Below are positions 26,945-38,570 of a DNA stretch of 64,000 nt, piece after piece. The stretch is from Stictocephala bisonia (Eukaryota > Arthropoda > Insecta > Hemiptera > Membracidae). Every line of letters starts with the position of its first letter. Position 1 is the first letter of the stretch. Under the pieces are notes generated by a model that saw nothing but the letters and a program-made list of their open reading frames with translations, did no database searches and was not told where the DNA came from. The stretch covers positions 277,501 through 341,500 of the forward strand of contig JAQJVL010000004.1 of NCBI GenBank assembly GCA_035578905.1, given 5' to 3'. The translations under genes were made by a program, and so were the position numbers.

Positions 26945-28820
26945 CAGGGTATTAAGAAAGTATGGAGCCCCCTTCTTTTCTCTTGAATGGGTCAAGATAA
27001 ATAATTAAGATTTAGTATACCTTTGTGGAAAGTTTTTTTTCTATATTTTGACGCAGTTTTTAATTTGTTTCAACCTAGAGGGGAGGGCCCGTGGAGGATA
27101 TTGTAAAAATGTTAAATGAAAGGCAATAATGAGTTGCTAATCATGTTAAAGCCCACTTTTCTCTGAATAATCAGCCACACATTTCAAGTCTAAAGAACCA
27201 CCCTATCAGAAATGGCGACTGGTTAACCTTTCTTAGCAGTGATATTTGAGTGGGAATTCGATATATTATAAAAGCCAGTTCTGTTCTAAGAGTTATTTGT
27301 ACCATTATGTTGATAATGTTATTTTAAGATTTTCTATTTATTTAATCAAGTTTCTGTTAGCTTCATAAAATGTTCATATGATTATGGATAACTCACTATA
27401 GCCTTTCATTTAAACTTTTCCCGAAATCATCCCCGGGCCCTCCCCTCTAGGTAAAAAACATTTAAAACTGTGTAACAATGTTTAGTTACATTTATTTTGG
27501 AAATTAAAAATACTAGAAAAAGTTCTTGTAATATAAAATTAATTCAAACTATAAAATTTCAATCACAATTTTGCAGTTTTTCATAAAAATCGAGAATCTT
27601 AGCTGCTCAAATAAAAAAAGAGATTTTGTTACCATTAGAAATAAAATAACCAATATTTGTTACAACAAGATCTCTTTTCCTGTTGAGTCTGATCGACATG
27701 TTTTCTGCAATTTACAGGTTTTAGTGACGTTATTGCGTTTGCTTCCACTCCGGAGCTCCCTGACTGGTTCTCATCCCTTTTGTTCGAGGCTTTTTGCTTG
27801 TAGTGGGGAAGTCCACGGAAATACTTCGAGGAACGCTCTTTTTGGCCTGTTTTGCCACCATCTTTTGCTGTATTAAGTTCTCCACTTTTTGAACCGTTCT
27901 TCCACTACGTTCCGAAGTTCGGCAATTTGCCTTCGGGAAGCTTTGAGAAATTGTTGTGCCGCGCAGTGAAAGTGTTGTTTGATTGTGCGGAACGTTGTTG
28001 TGTCGGGCGACGATTTTGGTTTAAATTCTACTGTTTTCTCGTAGCAACGTAAGTTCGACTTTTGTTATTAGCTTGTAGATTCTCGTTGTTAGCTTTGTCC
28101 CCTGCCCTTTTTGCTGTTCCCACCAAAACCTAGTAAATGTTATTTAGTGTTTCTTGTTCTTTAAAGTGCCGCTCTTCTATTGACATTTCAGTAAATTTTG
28201 TCAGAAGTCATATTTTAGTAATAAACAAAAATTAAGTTTAAATATCAAAATAACTATTGGTTATCTTGTTGTTTTGTAGATTTATGAAGCAGAATCATTC
28301 AATCATACAATCATTACTTTAAAAAAACATATATAAAGATTTTATAGAAAATAGTTTGACATACTGAAAAGTTTAATTTTATTTAGTACCAATATTAGAG
28401 AAAAGTATTTTTTTTAAGAATACGTTACATCAAAATACAGAAAAAAATCTTCTACAGAGTTGTACTAAATCTCAATTATTTATCTGGATCCATTTAAAAG
28501 AAATGAAGGTGGTTACTTGTTCAAGACCCTCTGCTAAGAAAGATTACCAGTCGTCATTTCTGATAGGTTGGTTCTTTTGACTTGAAACTTGTGGCATTTT
28601 ATTCAGAAAAAATAGTCTTTAAAATTATGAGCAACTCTTTATAGCCTTTCTTTTAAACTTTTTCCGAAATCGTCCACGAGACCTCCCGTCTAGGTTGAAA
28701 AAAATTATAAGGTGCATCAAAAGAAAAAAAAACGTTTAACAGAGTTATACTAAATTTCAAATTTTTATCTGGGCCCATTCAGGATAAATGAAGATGGGTT
28801 GATAAATGTTCAAGTCCCTG
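26945..28820. mobile_element. 1.88-kb DNA transposon with ~300-bp inverted repeats, TA target duplication
   Basis: The left end CAGGGTATTAAGAAAGTATGG and the right end (complement CAGGGACTTGAAC…) are flanked by TA (26943-26944, 28821-28822). About 300 bp of each end match in inverted orientation: AGATAAATAATTAAGATTTAG, CAACCTAGAGGGGAGGGC, CTATCAGAAATGGCGACTGG on the left, and their counterparts on the right. The paralogous position near 40740 lacks the element. The ends are complex. An extra inverted piece (27395-27560) lies next to the left arm, and a second partial terminus (about 28440-28540) lies inside the right arm, so termini have been duplicated. No intact transposase is seen. Confidence 0.8.
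27720..28055 (-). pseudogene. GC-rich coding remnant inside the transposon, unidentified
   Basis: This central block is clearly GC-richer than the element's arms. On the minus strand, an open frame from about 28055 includes RQIAELRNVVEERFKK, a likely coiled-coil stretch. A one-base shift at AAAAAG leads into a second open frame with LIQQKMVAKQAKKSVPRSIS and a Lys/Arg-rich continuation, ending in TAA. The charged, helical-then-basic character suggests a real former protein rather than chance, but I do not recognise the family. It may be a transposon-encoded protein or a captured host exon. Open frames on the plus strand (27571-27876, 27852-28052) look less protein-like. Confidence 0.35.
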
Positions 28821-29694
28821 TATATTAGGGAATAATTACTTTAATATGAACGAGGCTGTCAGTTTATCATGTAGCCCTAATGTTAATCTGCATAAGATGG
28901 AGAGATATATTGCCATACTAACAGTACTGTTATTCGCTTAATTTTCGGGTTGTAGAAAACTTACCTAAGAAACGAAATAGCTTCAGGTTTAAATTCAGCT
29001 AGATCTTTCAAAAATAAACTTAAGGGAGTTTTAAAGACACTAACTCAACGTTGAGTGTTTTTTCTATATATTTAAATGTAGACTGTAGAAATGACACAGT
29101 ATCCTAACGATAGTTTTGTATGTATCAATGTGTTATTGAAACATTTTTCTTGTCTACTGTACTAAAATTTATTGAAATTAGATCACTTGTTTATAGTTGA
29201 TTTTTAGTAATGTTATTTGTATTTTTTGTAATTGTAAAGTAATTTAAATTTTAGCCACTTTGAAATAATGTCATTGAATAACTAATGATGTAATAACATT
29301 TCGTAATTTTAATTACTATTTATTTTAGAATTAAATCATTTACTAATGTACAAAATTTGTTTATGAGACAAATCCAACAATATTGTAATCCTCTAATTTA
29401 ACTGTTATCTTTCCTTTTATCTTATGTTGTCCATTTAACTCTATAGAACATATATACGATTACATTTCACAATGACAAAATAAAATTGTTTCTGATTACT
29501 AAATGTAAAACAATAACAACCTTGTCAGGATACTGTCAAAAGTGAATGTTTTATGCCCTCTCAACATTTGTTATGGAATAAATTACTACATTATACAATG
29601 AATTGTATTTTTGTATGTATGAGTCATTATTAGTTTGAATATCAATAATGAGTCACAAATAAAATTAATTTTTAAAAGCAGAGTTTAGCAATAA

Positions 29695-29893
29695 TCCGCA
29701 ACTACTGTTAATTTTCAATAATGGTAATGCAGATCCATGGTTAGTTACTTGGTCATTCAGACCATTTCCTTAAACTACCGCCATCAGAAAGCGATTAGCG
29801 ACTGTTTGGAATCAGAATCAAACAACTGATTGCAATAATCACCTCAGATTTACGTTTACAAAACCACTTTTAGTTATAATTTGATAGTTTTAA
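29695..29893. other. Highly similar core shared with 41664-41863
   Basis: About 200 bp are nearly the same at both places, including an uninterrupted shared run CATTCAGACC…TTTGGAATCA of about 60 bp. Neighbouring parts of the duplication are much more diverged. A third, inverted and more diverged relative is at 37390-37595. Neither strand has an open frame across it. Confidence 0.7.
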
Positions 29894-29935
29894 AATAGTG
29901 TAATTAAAATAAACTCATGATTAACAGTTTTATGA

Positions 29936-30310
29936 GATATGAGGGGCGTATGAGTGTGATGAGGGTAGATGAAGGAGTGTTGTAACTGTTTTAGTTGGGT
30001 CAACTATTCCTTAGAACGATTTATTGATAGCCTATAGCCAGAGTAACCAAGGGACCTACAGCTTTACATGGAATCCGAACCACGTAGTATTCGTATAGTT
30101 TTCAGATATTTTATTATCCTTATACTCACTTATCTTCCCTACACAACATCCGAACACCGGCTACCACCCACTCCAGACTTCTCTGGTAATGTATACGTCG
30201 AAGACAACCATTGAGGAGACACCATGTCGGTATTAAAAGGACTGACCACTCATAACCTATCACTTACAGTCTCCTCAACACTTTGTCCCTAAGTAGCCAA
30301 AAAACTACAG
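29936..30310 (-). repeat. tRNA-related SINE-like repeat, copy 2
   Basis: Minus-strand copy. Landmarks: ATGAGTGTGATGAG (29950), GGAATCCGAACCACG (about 30070, complement of the GGTTCGGATTCC box) and GTCGGTATTAAAAGGACTGA. It occupies the same place in block E as the copy at 41955 does in block E', and both are cut at the same 3' point, so the insertion preceded the duplication. Confidence 0.65.
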
Positions 30311-31830
30311 TATTTATTATTGGAAACTCCGGTTATTTGAATTCTAACATAACATAGGTGGGAGACAAAATGATTTCCAGAATACCATTCGAGAATGATA
30401 CACTGCAATTTTACTGTTATAGCGACATAAAGGCCCAAAAAATCAAGATCATACAAAATAAAGTACGATTTTATCGTATTTTAAAAAATTTTGAAGACAT
30501 TATTTTCACGGCCAAACAATTTATGTGCTGATATATCTCTCAAAATTAAGTATATATTCAAATAGGGTTTGCAAATTAGTGGCAATGAAAATGTTATTTT
30601 TGATTAGTCTCAAGAGGCTAAGGATGTTTGTATTCATTCCTTATGTAACAGCTGGAGAGCTGCAAAGTACCTTCTAACAAAGTAAACAAATGTTTTACAT
30701 TACGGCCTAAACAAAAGATCGAATAACCCTAATAACCCTCAGGAAGCCCCTCTGGATGTTTTCATTCTAGTAATCTTCCTAAACTGAGGCCGTTTTACAA
30801 CGTCAGCATCTTCACCTCCGTATTGTCTAATGTTATGTATTTCTCCATTTGCTTTGGATGTAAAATAAGGAATCACTGAAGTGGAGATAAAAAGTACTTC
30901 TTAAAATAGGGTACATATTTATGTTCTCCATACAAAATCGTTATTATAATTAATTAGTCGATTGATGGTAATATGTTAAACCTACTAGGGATCTGCTCCA
31001 TGTAAATTAACATGGCGTACAGTAGTGACATGATTTTGGTTGGCATCTGACATAACTGGGACATCACACAAGTGATGCTTCAGTTACTAAAATTTTTGTT
31101 CGCTTAGGATAACCCAGGGGACACGTACAGCATAAGGATGTCTACGGACGCGAGCGTCATCCCTCGCAACAGCTCTATGACGGGAGATCAATATTTAAAC
31201 ACTAAGACATGAGTACTTTGTACTTTAGATTTTATTTTATATATTTTTTACGTCATTTGAATATTGATTTTTCATTCGTTCTCTTTTTAGTTTACTGGCT
31301 GGTTTTGTAACCCATACGATAAATATACTTGTGACATGTTTCTATAATATTAAAATACCAAACATTTTAATTCATCACCAAACAAATAAGTATCGATAAG
31401 TGTATATAAGTGGCTTTATTTTGTCCACTTTTATTGTTATACATACACATACAATCACGCACAGACACACACAAAGCACGGTATATACAAACTAAGTTAT
31501 TCATGTTAAAATAGTCTCCACATGCTATATTAACGAAACACTGTGCAGATTTACCTCACTGAATACATATGTATGGATCTAACCGAACTCACTTTATGTT
31601 TGTTTATGAAAACTTGAATGTTTAAATTACTAATGATTTTAAACAGAACCTTTGTATATGTATTCAAAACGTGTCCTAAAACTTAGGACATACTAAAGAA
31701 CTGATTACCCTGTTGAGTATTACTTTTTATCCTGATAGATATATTTTTTAAATGCAAAAATCTGTAATAAAACACAGCTGAATTTAACCGTAGTCGTACT
31801 GCGTTACATATAAAGATATCACGGTTAGTA

Positions 31831-32279
31831 AATAATCAGGACATAATAAGTAGTTAGGCAATTTTAAATTAAAGTCCTTCTGGATGTTAAGGGTTACTTG
31901 CATACTTGGACTACAGCCAGATAAAAATATTGTTTTAGTCCAGTATTCATGTACAAAGTTAAACTTTTTTAACTTACAAAAAGTATTAAATCGTCAAGAA
32001 CTTTTTAAAACTTTAAACCAACGTGATATTTCAAACAGTTAACTTTTGGGGGTCGAATTCGTTGGTTTATGTTCTACTAAAAAAGACCTTTAATTCGTTA
32101 TACGACTTATTCTCTCGGTTAATATTTGTTATTACTCCTTGCGGGTCGTCTCCTGATATGACAGAAAAACGCTAGTTACCCTAAAAAGTAGATTTATAGG
32201 TTTAGTAATGGTGTACCAAGTTTTCTTGCTTATCTTTATTTTTAATTTATATGTAATTACTATTATAAACATTTTTGAT
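31831..32279. other. Non-coding stretch between the two duplicated copies
   Basis: Nothing recognised. Confidence 0.5.
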
Positions 32280-33185
32280 AGATAATATTTTTTATTTATA
32301 ATAATATTATTAAGTTATTAAATTTAATTGCAATAGTTTCATTACTATTTTATTTAATATGAAACATTTAGACATATTTTACTCATTTTTCGCATATCCA
32401 GGTGATGGCCCATGAAGGAAGTCTTAACAATTTTAAATATAAGCCTACCTCAAGTTATCCCTTATTTTAAAGGCTTTTCTTTCTACAATACAAAAGTGCA
32501 AATCTGAGGTCAAAAGGATGGTAGGTATATCACAAAATACAGACATTTAAAGAATTTATTGTCATATTAATATTTCTTCTCAGTTATACGGCTATTTATT
32601 TCAGAGTTTTAGGTCCCTGTTGCTGATTATGTTGTTGATATTTTAACAAACGTACCAAACGACTGCGTTATAAAAATATCTATGCTATATAACTAAGATA
32701 AAAATAAGAAAACTTTATTAAAATACTTTTGACAGTAGCTTTATCTAAAATAGTTTAAGAATATTGTTATAATAATCTATTACCTATTTTTAGTGAAATG
32801 TAAGTTCCCATATTCAGTTAGATAAATTATAGGTCCACGCAGCAATAGATTATAACTAACTTACCTTTGTCTTACGCAGTGTTTGTTGTATGACGTTAAA
32901 TTCTTCGAGAGGCTATATTTTCTGGCTGGGTAATCCTTTTGACCTCAGGTTGGCACTCTTGTGTTTTACAAACAAAGAACTTTAAAATAAGTTATAACTC
33001 GAGGTAGACTTAAATTTAAAATGTTTAAGACATCCTTCATGGGCCATCCTCTGGCTATGCAAAAATATGTAAAATGTCTAAATGTTTGGTATAGGAACAT
33101 GTCCATAAATGCAAAGTTTCATTAAATTTCTTTCAATGATTTTGAAATTAATAAATATAATCCAGACTTTTGCCCGACCCTGTAT
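32280..33185. mobile_element. Degenerate inverted-repeat DNA element, ~0.9 kb
   Basis: Arms at about 32340-32520 and 32930-33100 are inverted copies: CATTTAGACATATTTTAC, GATGGCCCATGAAGGAAGTC, TCTGAGGTCAAAAGGAT and their complements. The right end, read inward, is TATACAGGGTCGGGCAAAAG (33180-33161). The left end is decayed. CAGGG-type ends next to TA resemble those of the elements at 26945 and 35645. No transposase is visible. Confidence 0.6.
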
Positions 33186-33189
33186 AAAA

Positions 33190-34250
33190 TGAAGTTACTT
33201 TAAAAGCTGCTGGTGTACCGTGAAATTTCAAAATGTGTTTTATGAAACACTTACTCACTAATACCAATGCACAAAAAGCTTATATATTGGAAAAGCTTTA
33301 CAGAAGCATACTACAAATACTGAACTTTTGCAATATCCTGTTTAAAAGGACACAGTTCTCCAAACTTATACCTGATATTAAGTTTGTGAAGAACCTAACG
33401 TCTTACGTCCCCTATGTCAAGTATTTTAGTTTAGAAAGTTTTCATTATAAACACAGTCTATTTACCTCTTATTTCACAACAAGTGATCCAAGAGAGTAAA
33501 ACCATCATATTTAATTTCTAACAGACGGAATGTGATTTTGTATAAAAATTATATATTTTACCTAATTCAAGTACGTATTATTAACAATTTTTGATTTAGT
33601 CGGTAGCGTAGTTGGTTCAATTCCAGCTTCATGTGCTAAAGTTTGTCAGTTCGATCCCAATCAGAGTCATATTTCATTTTGAGAAGGATCAGCTGATAAT
33701 CACTGGCTGTTCATTTGTGATTGGGCTATTAATTAATGACACTTTCTAAGGAATAGTCGGCCTTAGTTTGTAACAATGACTACATTCGTTCATCTACACT
33801 CATCACACTCATTCGAAATCCATATTCGCCCATATCTTGACGATCGGCGTCTTATGAATAAATACATTTAAAAAATTACATATTTACAATAACTTTAGAT
33901 ACAACTAGGGCTTGATACAACACTTGGCTCCTGAAGATATTCCATAACATTACATTAGCTTAAATTTGTACTAAAAAAAATAAATTTGAAATATTCTTTA
34001 GAAAAGCAGCTAAATTCAGCGTTCTTCTATGTATTTCATCATAGTTATAAATAAGGTGACTCAAATTAACTTAATTTACTTGCGCTTAGTATGAAACTGT
34101 CTGTGGCATAATTTCTTCAGTATATTTGTTTAAAAATGTTAAGGTAGGGTTAATACGTCACCGATAAATAGTAGATAATAAGTAATTGTAATTATAAAAG
34201 TATCATTCCATCTAAAAGATTTGAAAATGTTTAACTTGTTCGTTTGATGA
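33190..34250 (+). repeat. Duplicated segment, block C', right copy
   Basis: Partner of 20313-21380. It includes the 104-bp island at 33312-33415, identical to 20395-20498. A SINE (33600-33870) has inserted in this copy only, and the MITE of the left copy is absent. The 88-codon frame over the island (33233-33499) is open in both copies around the island, but the differences outside it change amino acids, so I do not call it a gene. Confidence 0.7.
33600..33870 (+). repeat. tRNA-related SINE, copy 3, with A and B boxes
   Basis: The clearest pol III promoter of the family: TAGCGTAGTTGG (33605-33616) fits the A-box consensus and GTTCGATCCC (33650-33659) fits the B box. It then shares TTGGGCTATTAATTAATGACAC, TTCTAAGGAATAGTCGG, GTAACAATGACTAC and ATTCGTTCATCTACACTCATC with the other copies, and ends in CTTATGAATAAATACATTTAAAA. 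Confidence 0.75.
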
Positions 34251-34569
34251 CTATAATAAAGTCAGAGGTACTCGAAGTCACCACCACTTTAATCAAAGTC
34301 CTACAAAGTAAAAATACTTATTTAAACCCCTTTGATCAACAGTAATCGTTTATTCATGTGCAGAGAGGTGACCTACGGGCCTGGGATCACTCGCATGACT
34401 AATTTTTGTTTGCCAGATTGGTTAAACCTTTCAGTATATACTTTAACAAAATTACCAAGCTGTTACCTTGCCTCTCCCTTGTAAATTATAGTTTATTATG
34501 ATTACAACTTTAATGCTGTATATTAAATTATCTTGTATAAACGTGCTCCTTCAACTTCATTTACTAAAA
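34251..34569. other. Non-coding stretch
   Basis: Nothing recognised. Confidence 0.5.
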
Positions 34570-34795
34570 TTTAAGCTGACCAATACTTGTGGTTTGGATT
34601 CCACGTAAAGCCTGCCGTCCCTTTGCTGCCTATAATTTAAGCAATTATTAATTGCCCTTTTTTTAAATATAAGTTGGACTCAGTTAGTAACCAGACTACA
34701 CAGGTCATCCACACGCATCCTAAAATCGTATAATCATTCATATTGGCCTTAACTACGCACAAAGTTGTGTGGGCGTCTCGTACTATGAGAAGAAA
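34570..34795 (+). repeat. tRNA-related SINE-like repeat, copy 4 (partial)
   Basis: Contains GGTTTGGATTCCACGTAAAG, AGTTAGTAACCAGACTACAC and AGGTCATCCACACGCATC. It shares the ACTACACAGGTCATCCACAC variant with copy 7 at 58040, so these two form a subfamily. Confidence 0.6.
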
Positions 34796-34924
34796 AAACG
34801 TTATTTTGGAGAAGACATTTATCTAACTTGTTAAAGCTATATAAGGTATTATAGAATTATAAAAATAATATCAATATTTAATATATATAGATTTGAGGTT
34901 TACAATTTTAAAACATGTTTTATA

Positions 34925-35642
34925 CATCCTCGGTGGAATAAACATTCTAACAGCAGAATCTGACCCTCGGTTCACATTCGGCTTAAGGGAGTTCAAGTGG
35001 CAAAGTGTAAAGTAATGTCCGGGCAGGTACGTGGCTGGCCACTTTTATATCCACCACGGAATGTGTACTAGACAAGGTTTTCAGTTTTTATTTTTTCTAT
35101 GCTTTTTTTTTGTATTGTTTGTTCGACTGATACTGTGTTTTATTTATATATTCATATTTTTGTAATGATACCTAAATAAAGATTTATAGCATTACTGACC
35201 CTAGTGGTACACCGTATCATGTAGAGTGACAAAGATAATATTTTTTGGCTTTTATGAAAATAACTTATAGTAGTGAGCTATTTTCGCCATATTTTCGTAT
35301 TGGAAAGCCAATATGGCTGAAAAGTGCATTATGTAATAAGAAATGGGGGGAACGATTGCTTAAAAGTTCTTTTTATTATTAGGTCTTACATTTAAATGGT
35401 AATTACAACAGATCTAGCAAGCAGTTTCATACTAAGGAAGAAAAAATAATGAATATAAATAACATATATAAATATAAAATAAAATATAACACGTTTAAGT
35501 ATATTAAAGACACATGAATTAAAAATGTTAGCAACCGAAAAGGATAGTTAAATAAAGTTGGCGAATTCGTACGTCGAAATAACTACTAATATTGTTATCC
35601 ATACTACTTTATATTTTATTTAACATCATCCTGTTTCATATA
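34925..35642 (+). repeat. Duplicated segment, block D', right copy, first part
   Basis: Matches 25976-26640 in order: CCCTCGGTTCACATTCGGC, GTGGCAAAGTG, CTGGCCACTTTTAT, GGAATGTGTACTAGA, CAATATGGCTGAAAAGTGC and GAATTCGTAC. The match breaks at the TA before 35645 and resumes beyond about 39212. Confidence 0.7.
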
Positions 35643-35805
35643 TACAGGGTGTTCCGGAACTCTATGGAACTTTTCAACAAAAATTGTTCCTTAGGTCATG
35701 ACTAACATATTTCACAATATAAACATGGGTCTACGGTGACTAGTTTACTGCCTGTCTCTCCGTATGTGTTTTATATAAAGTTTTTTATAACTCAAGAACT
35801 ATTTA

Positions 35806-37087
35806 AACAACAGCAACAATCAATGATACACCACAAATTATAATATACTTAAGTGATTAAACACCAACAATAATCAAACAACCACCACAGATTATAATAT
35901 ACTTAAGTGATTAAACAACAACAACAATCAATTATACGCCACAAATTATAATATACTTAAGTGATTAAACACCAACAACAATCAATTATACACCACAAAT
36001 TATAATATACTTAAGTGATTAAACACCAACAACAATCAATTATACGCCACAAATTATAATATACTTAAGTGATTAAACACCAACAATAATCAAAGAACCA
36101 CCACAGATTATAATATACTTAAGTGATTAAACAACAACAACAATCAATTATACGCCACAAATTATAATATACTTAAGTGATTAAACACCAACAATAATCA
36201 AAGAACCACCACAGATTATAATATAATTAAGTGATTAAACAACAACAACAATCAATGATACGCCACAAATTATAATATACTTTAGTGATTAAACACCAAC
36301 AATAATCAATTATACCACCACAGATTATAATATACTTAAGTGATTAAAAACCAACAACAATCAATTATACGCCACAAATTATAATATACTTAAGTGATTA
36401 AACACCAACAACAATCAATTATACGCAACACAGATTATAATATACTTAAGTGATTAAACAACAACAACAATCAATTATACGCCACAAATTATAATATACG
36501 TAAGTGATTAAACACCAACAATAATCAAAGAACCACCACAGATTATAATATACTTAAGTGATTAAACAACAACAACAATCAATTATACGCCACAAATTAT
36601 AATATACGTAAGTGATTAAACACCAACAATAATCAAAGAACCAACGCAGATTATAATATACTTAAGTGATTAAACAACAACAACAATAAATTATACGCCA
36701 CAAATTATAATATACGTAAGTGATTAAACAACAACAACAATCAATTATACGCCACAAATTATAATATACGTAAGTGATTAAACACCAACAATAATCAAAG
36801 AACCACCACAGATTATAATATACTTAAATTATTTGACAACAACAACAATCAATTATATACCACAAATTATAATATACTTAAGTGATTAAACAACAATCAA
36901 TTATACACCACAAACTATAATATACTTAAGTGATTAAACACCAACAACAATCAATTATAAATACTTAAGTGATTAAACACCAACAACAATCAATTATACG
37001 CCACAAATTATAATATACTTAAGTGATTAAACACAACAAGAATCAATTATACATCACAAATTATAATATACTTAAGTGATTAAACAC
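35806..37087. repeat. 54-bp satellite array, ~24 units
   Basis: The unit is CAATTATACGCCACAAATTA + TAATATACTTAAGTGATTAA + ACACCAACAACAAT (54 bp). Two unit types (TATACGCCACAAATT and AAAGAACCACCACAGATT) alternate through much of the array, giving a 108-bp higher-order period. Each unit carries the palindrome ACTTAAGT. The array lies within the left arm of the foldback element and is absent from the right arm. Confidence 0.96.
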
Positions 37088-37389
37088 CGATCGTACATTT
37101 TTCATTCGTTAAATGAAATATAAATTTATGAAAATGAGCTGTTCTTCAGCAATTTTAAAACAAAAATCCCTTTGTAAAAGTTTAATCTCTTAAAAATTAC
37201 ATGTTCTTGACTTGAAAAGTAATGTATCTTAATTACGTATTCATTGTTTAAATACCAATAATAAATATCTGTATTATTCATTGATAACTACAGATTTATG
37301 TATGTTGCAAAAAGAATTACCAATTCTGTAAAAGATGTTTTGAATAAGAATATTACAAGGTTAATATTAACTAGAAATAAATTTAGACA

Positions 37390-37595
37390 GCTAAATGAAA
37401 AATTAGAGGGGTTTACTTTAATAGCGGTCTCCTCAGTATGACTACTAAACTAAAGTAAAAGTTGAAGATGGTCTGACTTTCCATGTTTAATCAGTGACTG
37501 TGGCAAACAATCGGTTGATTCTGATTCTGAACTGTCTCTAATCGCTTTCTGATGTTGGTTGTTCAAGGAAATGGTCTGGATAGAATTGTTATCAA
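37390..37595 (-). repeat. Inverted, diverged copy of the block-E core
   Basis: Read on the minus strand: CAGACCATTTCCTTGAACAA, CATCAGAAAGCGATTAGAGAC and AATCAGAATCAACCGATTG. These match 29760-29835 in order. It lies in the extra sequence within the foldback element's left arm. Confidence 0.65.
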
Positions 37596-38013
37596 CTAGA
37601 ACATTTCACTATCATGGAAGTCGTGAATTCAAGGCATGGGAAGTCTAGTGTAGTTTATAAATGTTCCTAATCACCATATTGGTTAAAAAATAATGACTCT
37701 TGTATTATAATAAAAATCATCTAACCAATTCTGTAATATGTTTTAAAGTTCTAGATAAAATGTAATGTGTAGTAAGATAAAAACTTCAAATCTAGTATAA
37801 ATGTGTCACCAAATAGTAAAAACAAGAAAGTAAACTATCTTTACTGTAATTAAATTAATTTAAAAATGGCGGCCTTTTAAAATCTTTAATGTCAAATTTC
37901 AAGAAAACCATTATAGATTTTTAAAAATGTAAAAGTTAAGTAAAATTGCACATTTAAAAGACAAATCAAACAAAATCTTATTTTCGAAAATTGAATAATA
38001 AATGACCTAATTG

Positions 38014-38017
<4 letters not shown>

Positions 38018-38070
<53 letters not shown>
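38018..38070. repeat. (TA)n microsatellite
   Basis: About 26 TA units within the left inner arm. The matching position in the right arm (about 38837) has an A-run instead. Confidence 0.95.
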
Positions 38071-38075
<5 letters not shown>

Positions 38076-38307
38076 GCAATGTAATTTCCATAATACAACA
38101 ATACATACCTAAAACAAAGTTTAACAACAAAAATGAGACACTGCGTATCATTAATCAGCTGTTTTATATCCACTCCTTGTTAAAAATGAGTCAGCTGTTT
38201 ATTAACAATGAATTATTTATAGAATAGAATAGCAAATGTTTCAACAAAAAAATTATAAAAGTTCCTTAAAGCTATGGCCTACAATAAGATTGCACAGTCT
38301 CCAACGT

Positions 38308-38570
38308 TATACTACATATCGATGAACTCGTACACAAATATGTACATTCTCCTGAATTCTTGCTGCAGCTTCGATAATTCTGCCAACCGAGTCCATTTCA
38401 CTCCACCTGTGTGTTGTCTACTAGTTCTTTCAAGTGCCTCCACAGAATAAAGTCTAATAGTTTGAGGGCAGGGGATCTAGCAGGCCACCACTGCCCAAAA
38501 CGTAACATTTACGTAGTCTCTTGCGCCCATACAAATATGAGCTGAAGCTCCATCATGTTAAACCACATAT
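38308..38570 (-). pseudogene. Mariner-type transposase, C-terminal relic
   Basis: Minus-strand frames, joined only by frameshifts, contain the second-aspartate motif HDGASAH, then RDYVNVTFWA, then WPARSPALKLLDFILW, HLKELV and finally GRIIEAAARIQENV before a stop. This is the C-terminal order of IS630/Tc1/mariner (DDE/D) transposases found in insects. The usual …SPDL… has SPAL, so the third catalytic aspartate is lost. There are at least two frameshifts and an in-frame stop, and everything N-terminal to HDGA is missing. It gives the foldback element its affiliation, and mariner-group elements duplicate TA, as seen at its left border. Confidence 0.8.

Larger units (their letters stand above)
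28823..31830 (+). repeat. Duplicated segment, block E, left copy
   Basis: Colinear with about 40741-44320. Matches in order are: ATGTAGCCCTAATGTTAATC, a LINE-like short frame (SFKNKLKGVLKTLTQR, 28997-29056), the highly similar core 29695-29893, a minus-strand SINE, the CCCAGGGGACACGTACAG site (31113-31130), AGATCAATATTTAAACAC, a CACGCACAGACAC run (about 31455), and ACTGCGTTACATATAAAGATAT (about 31798). The frame at 28950-29056, with a single internal stop, resembles the C-terminal tail of LINE ORF2 proteins, so part of the block derives from a retroelement. Confidence 0.75.

Noticed and set aside
33233..33499. 88-codon frame over the 104-bp identical island as a conserved gene
   Set aside because: The island is identical at the DNA level, including third positions, and flanking changes alter amino acids; there is no domain and no splice context.
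33600..33670. tRNA gene
   Set aside because: A and B boxes are present, but no cloverleaf arms or anticodon loop can be folded convincingly; the sequence belongs to a multi-copy SINE-like family.
35806..37087. CRISPR-like array
   Set aside because: Units are contiguous tandem copies without unique spacers, in a eukaryotic transposon context.
37892..38173. 93-codon minus frame with an Ile-Tyr run
   Set aside because: The run is the (TA)n tract in the foldback arm; the rest lies in a non-coding inverted repeat.
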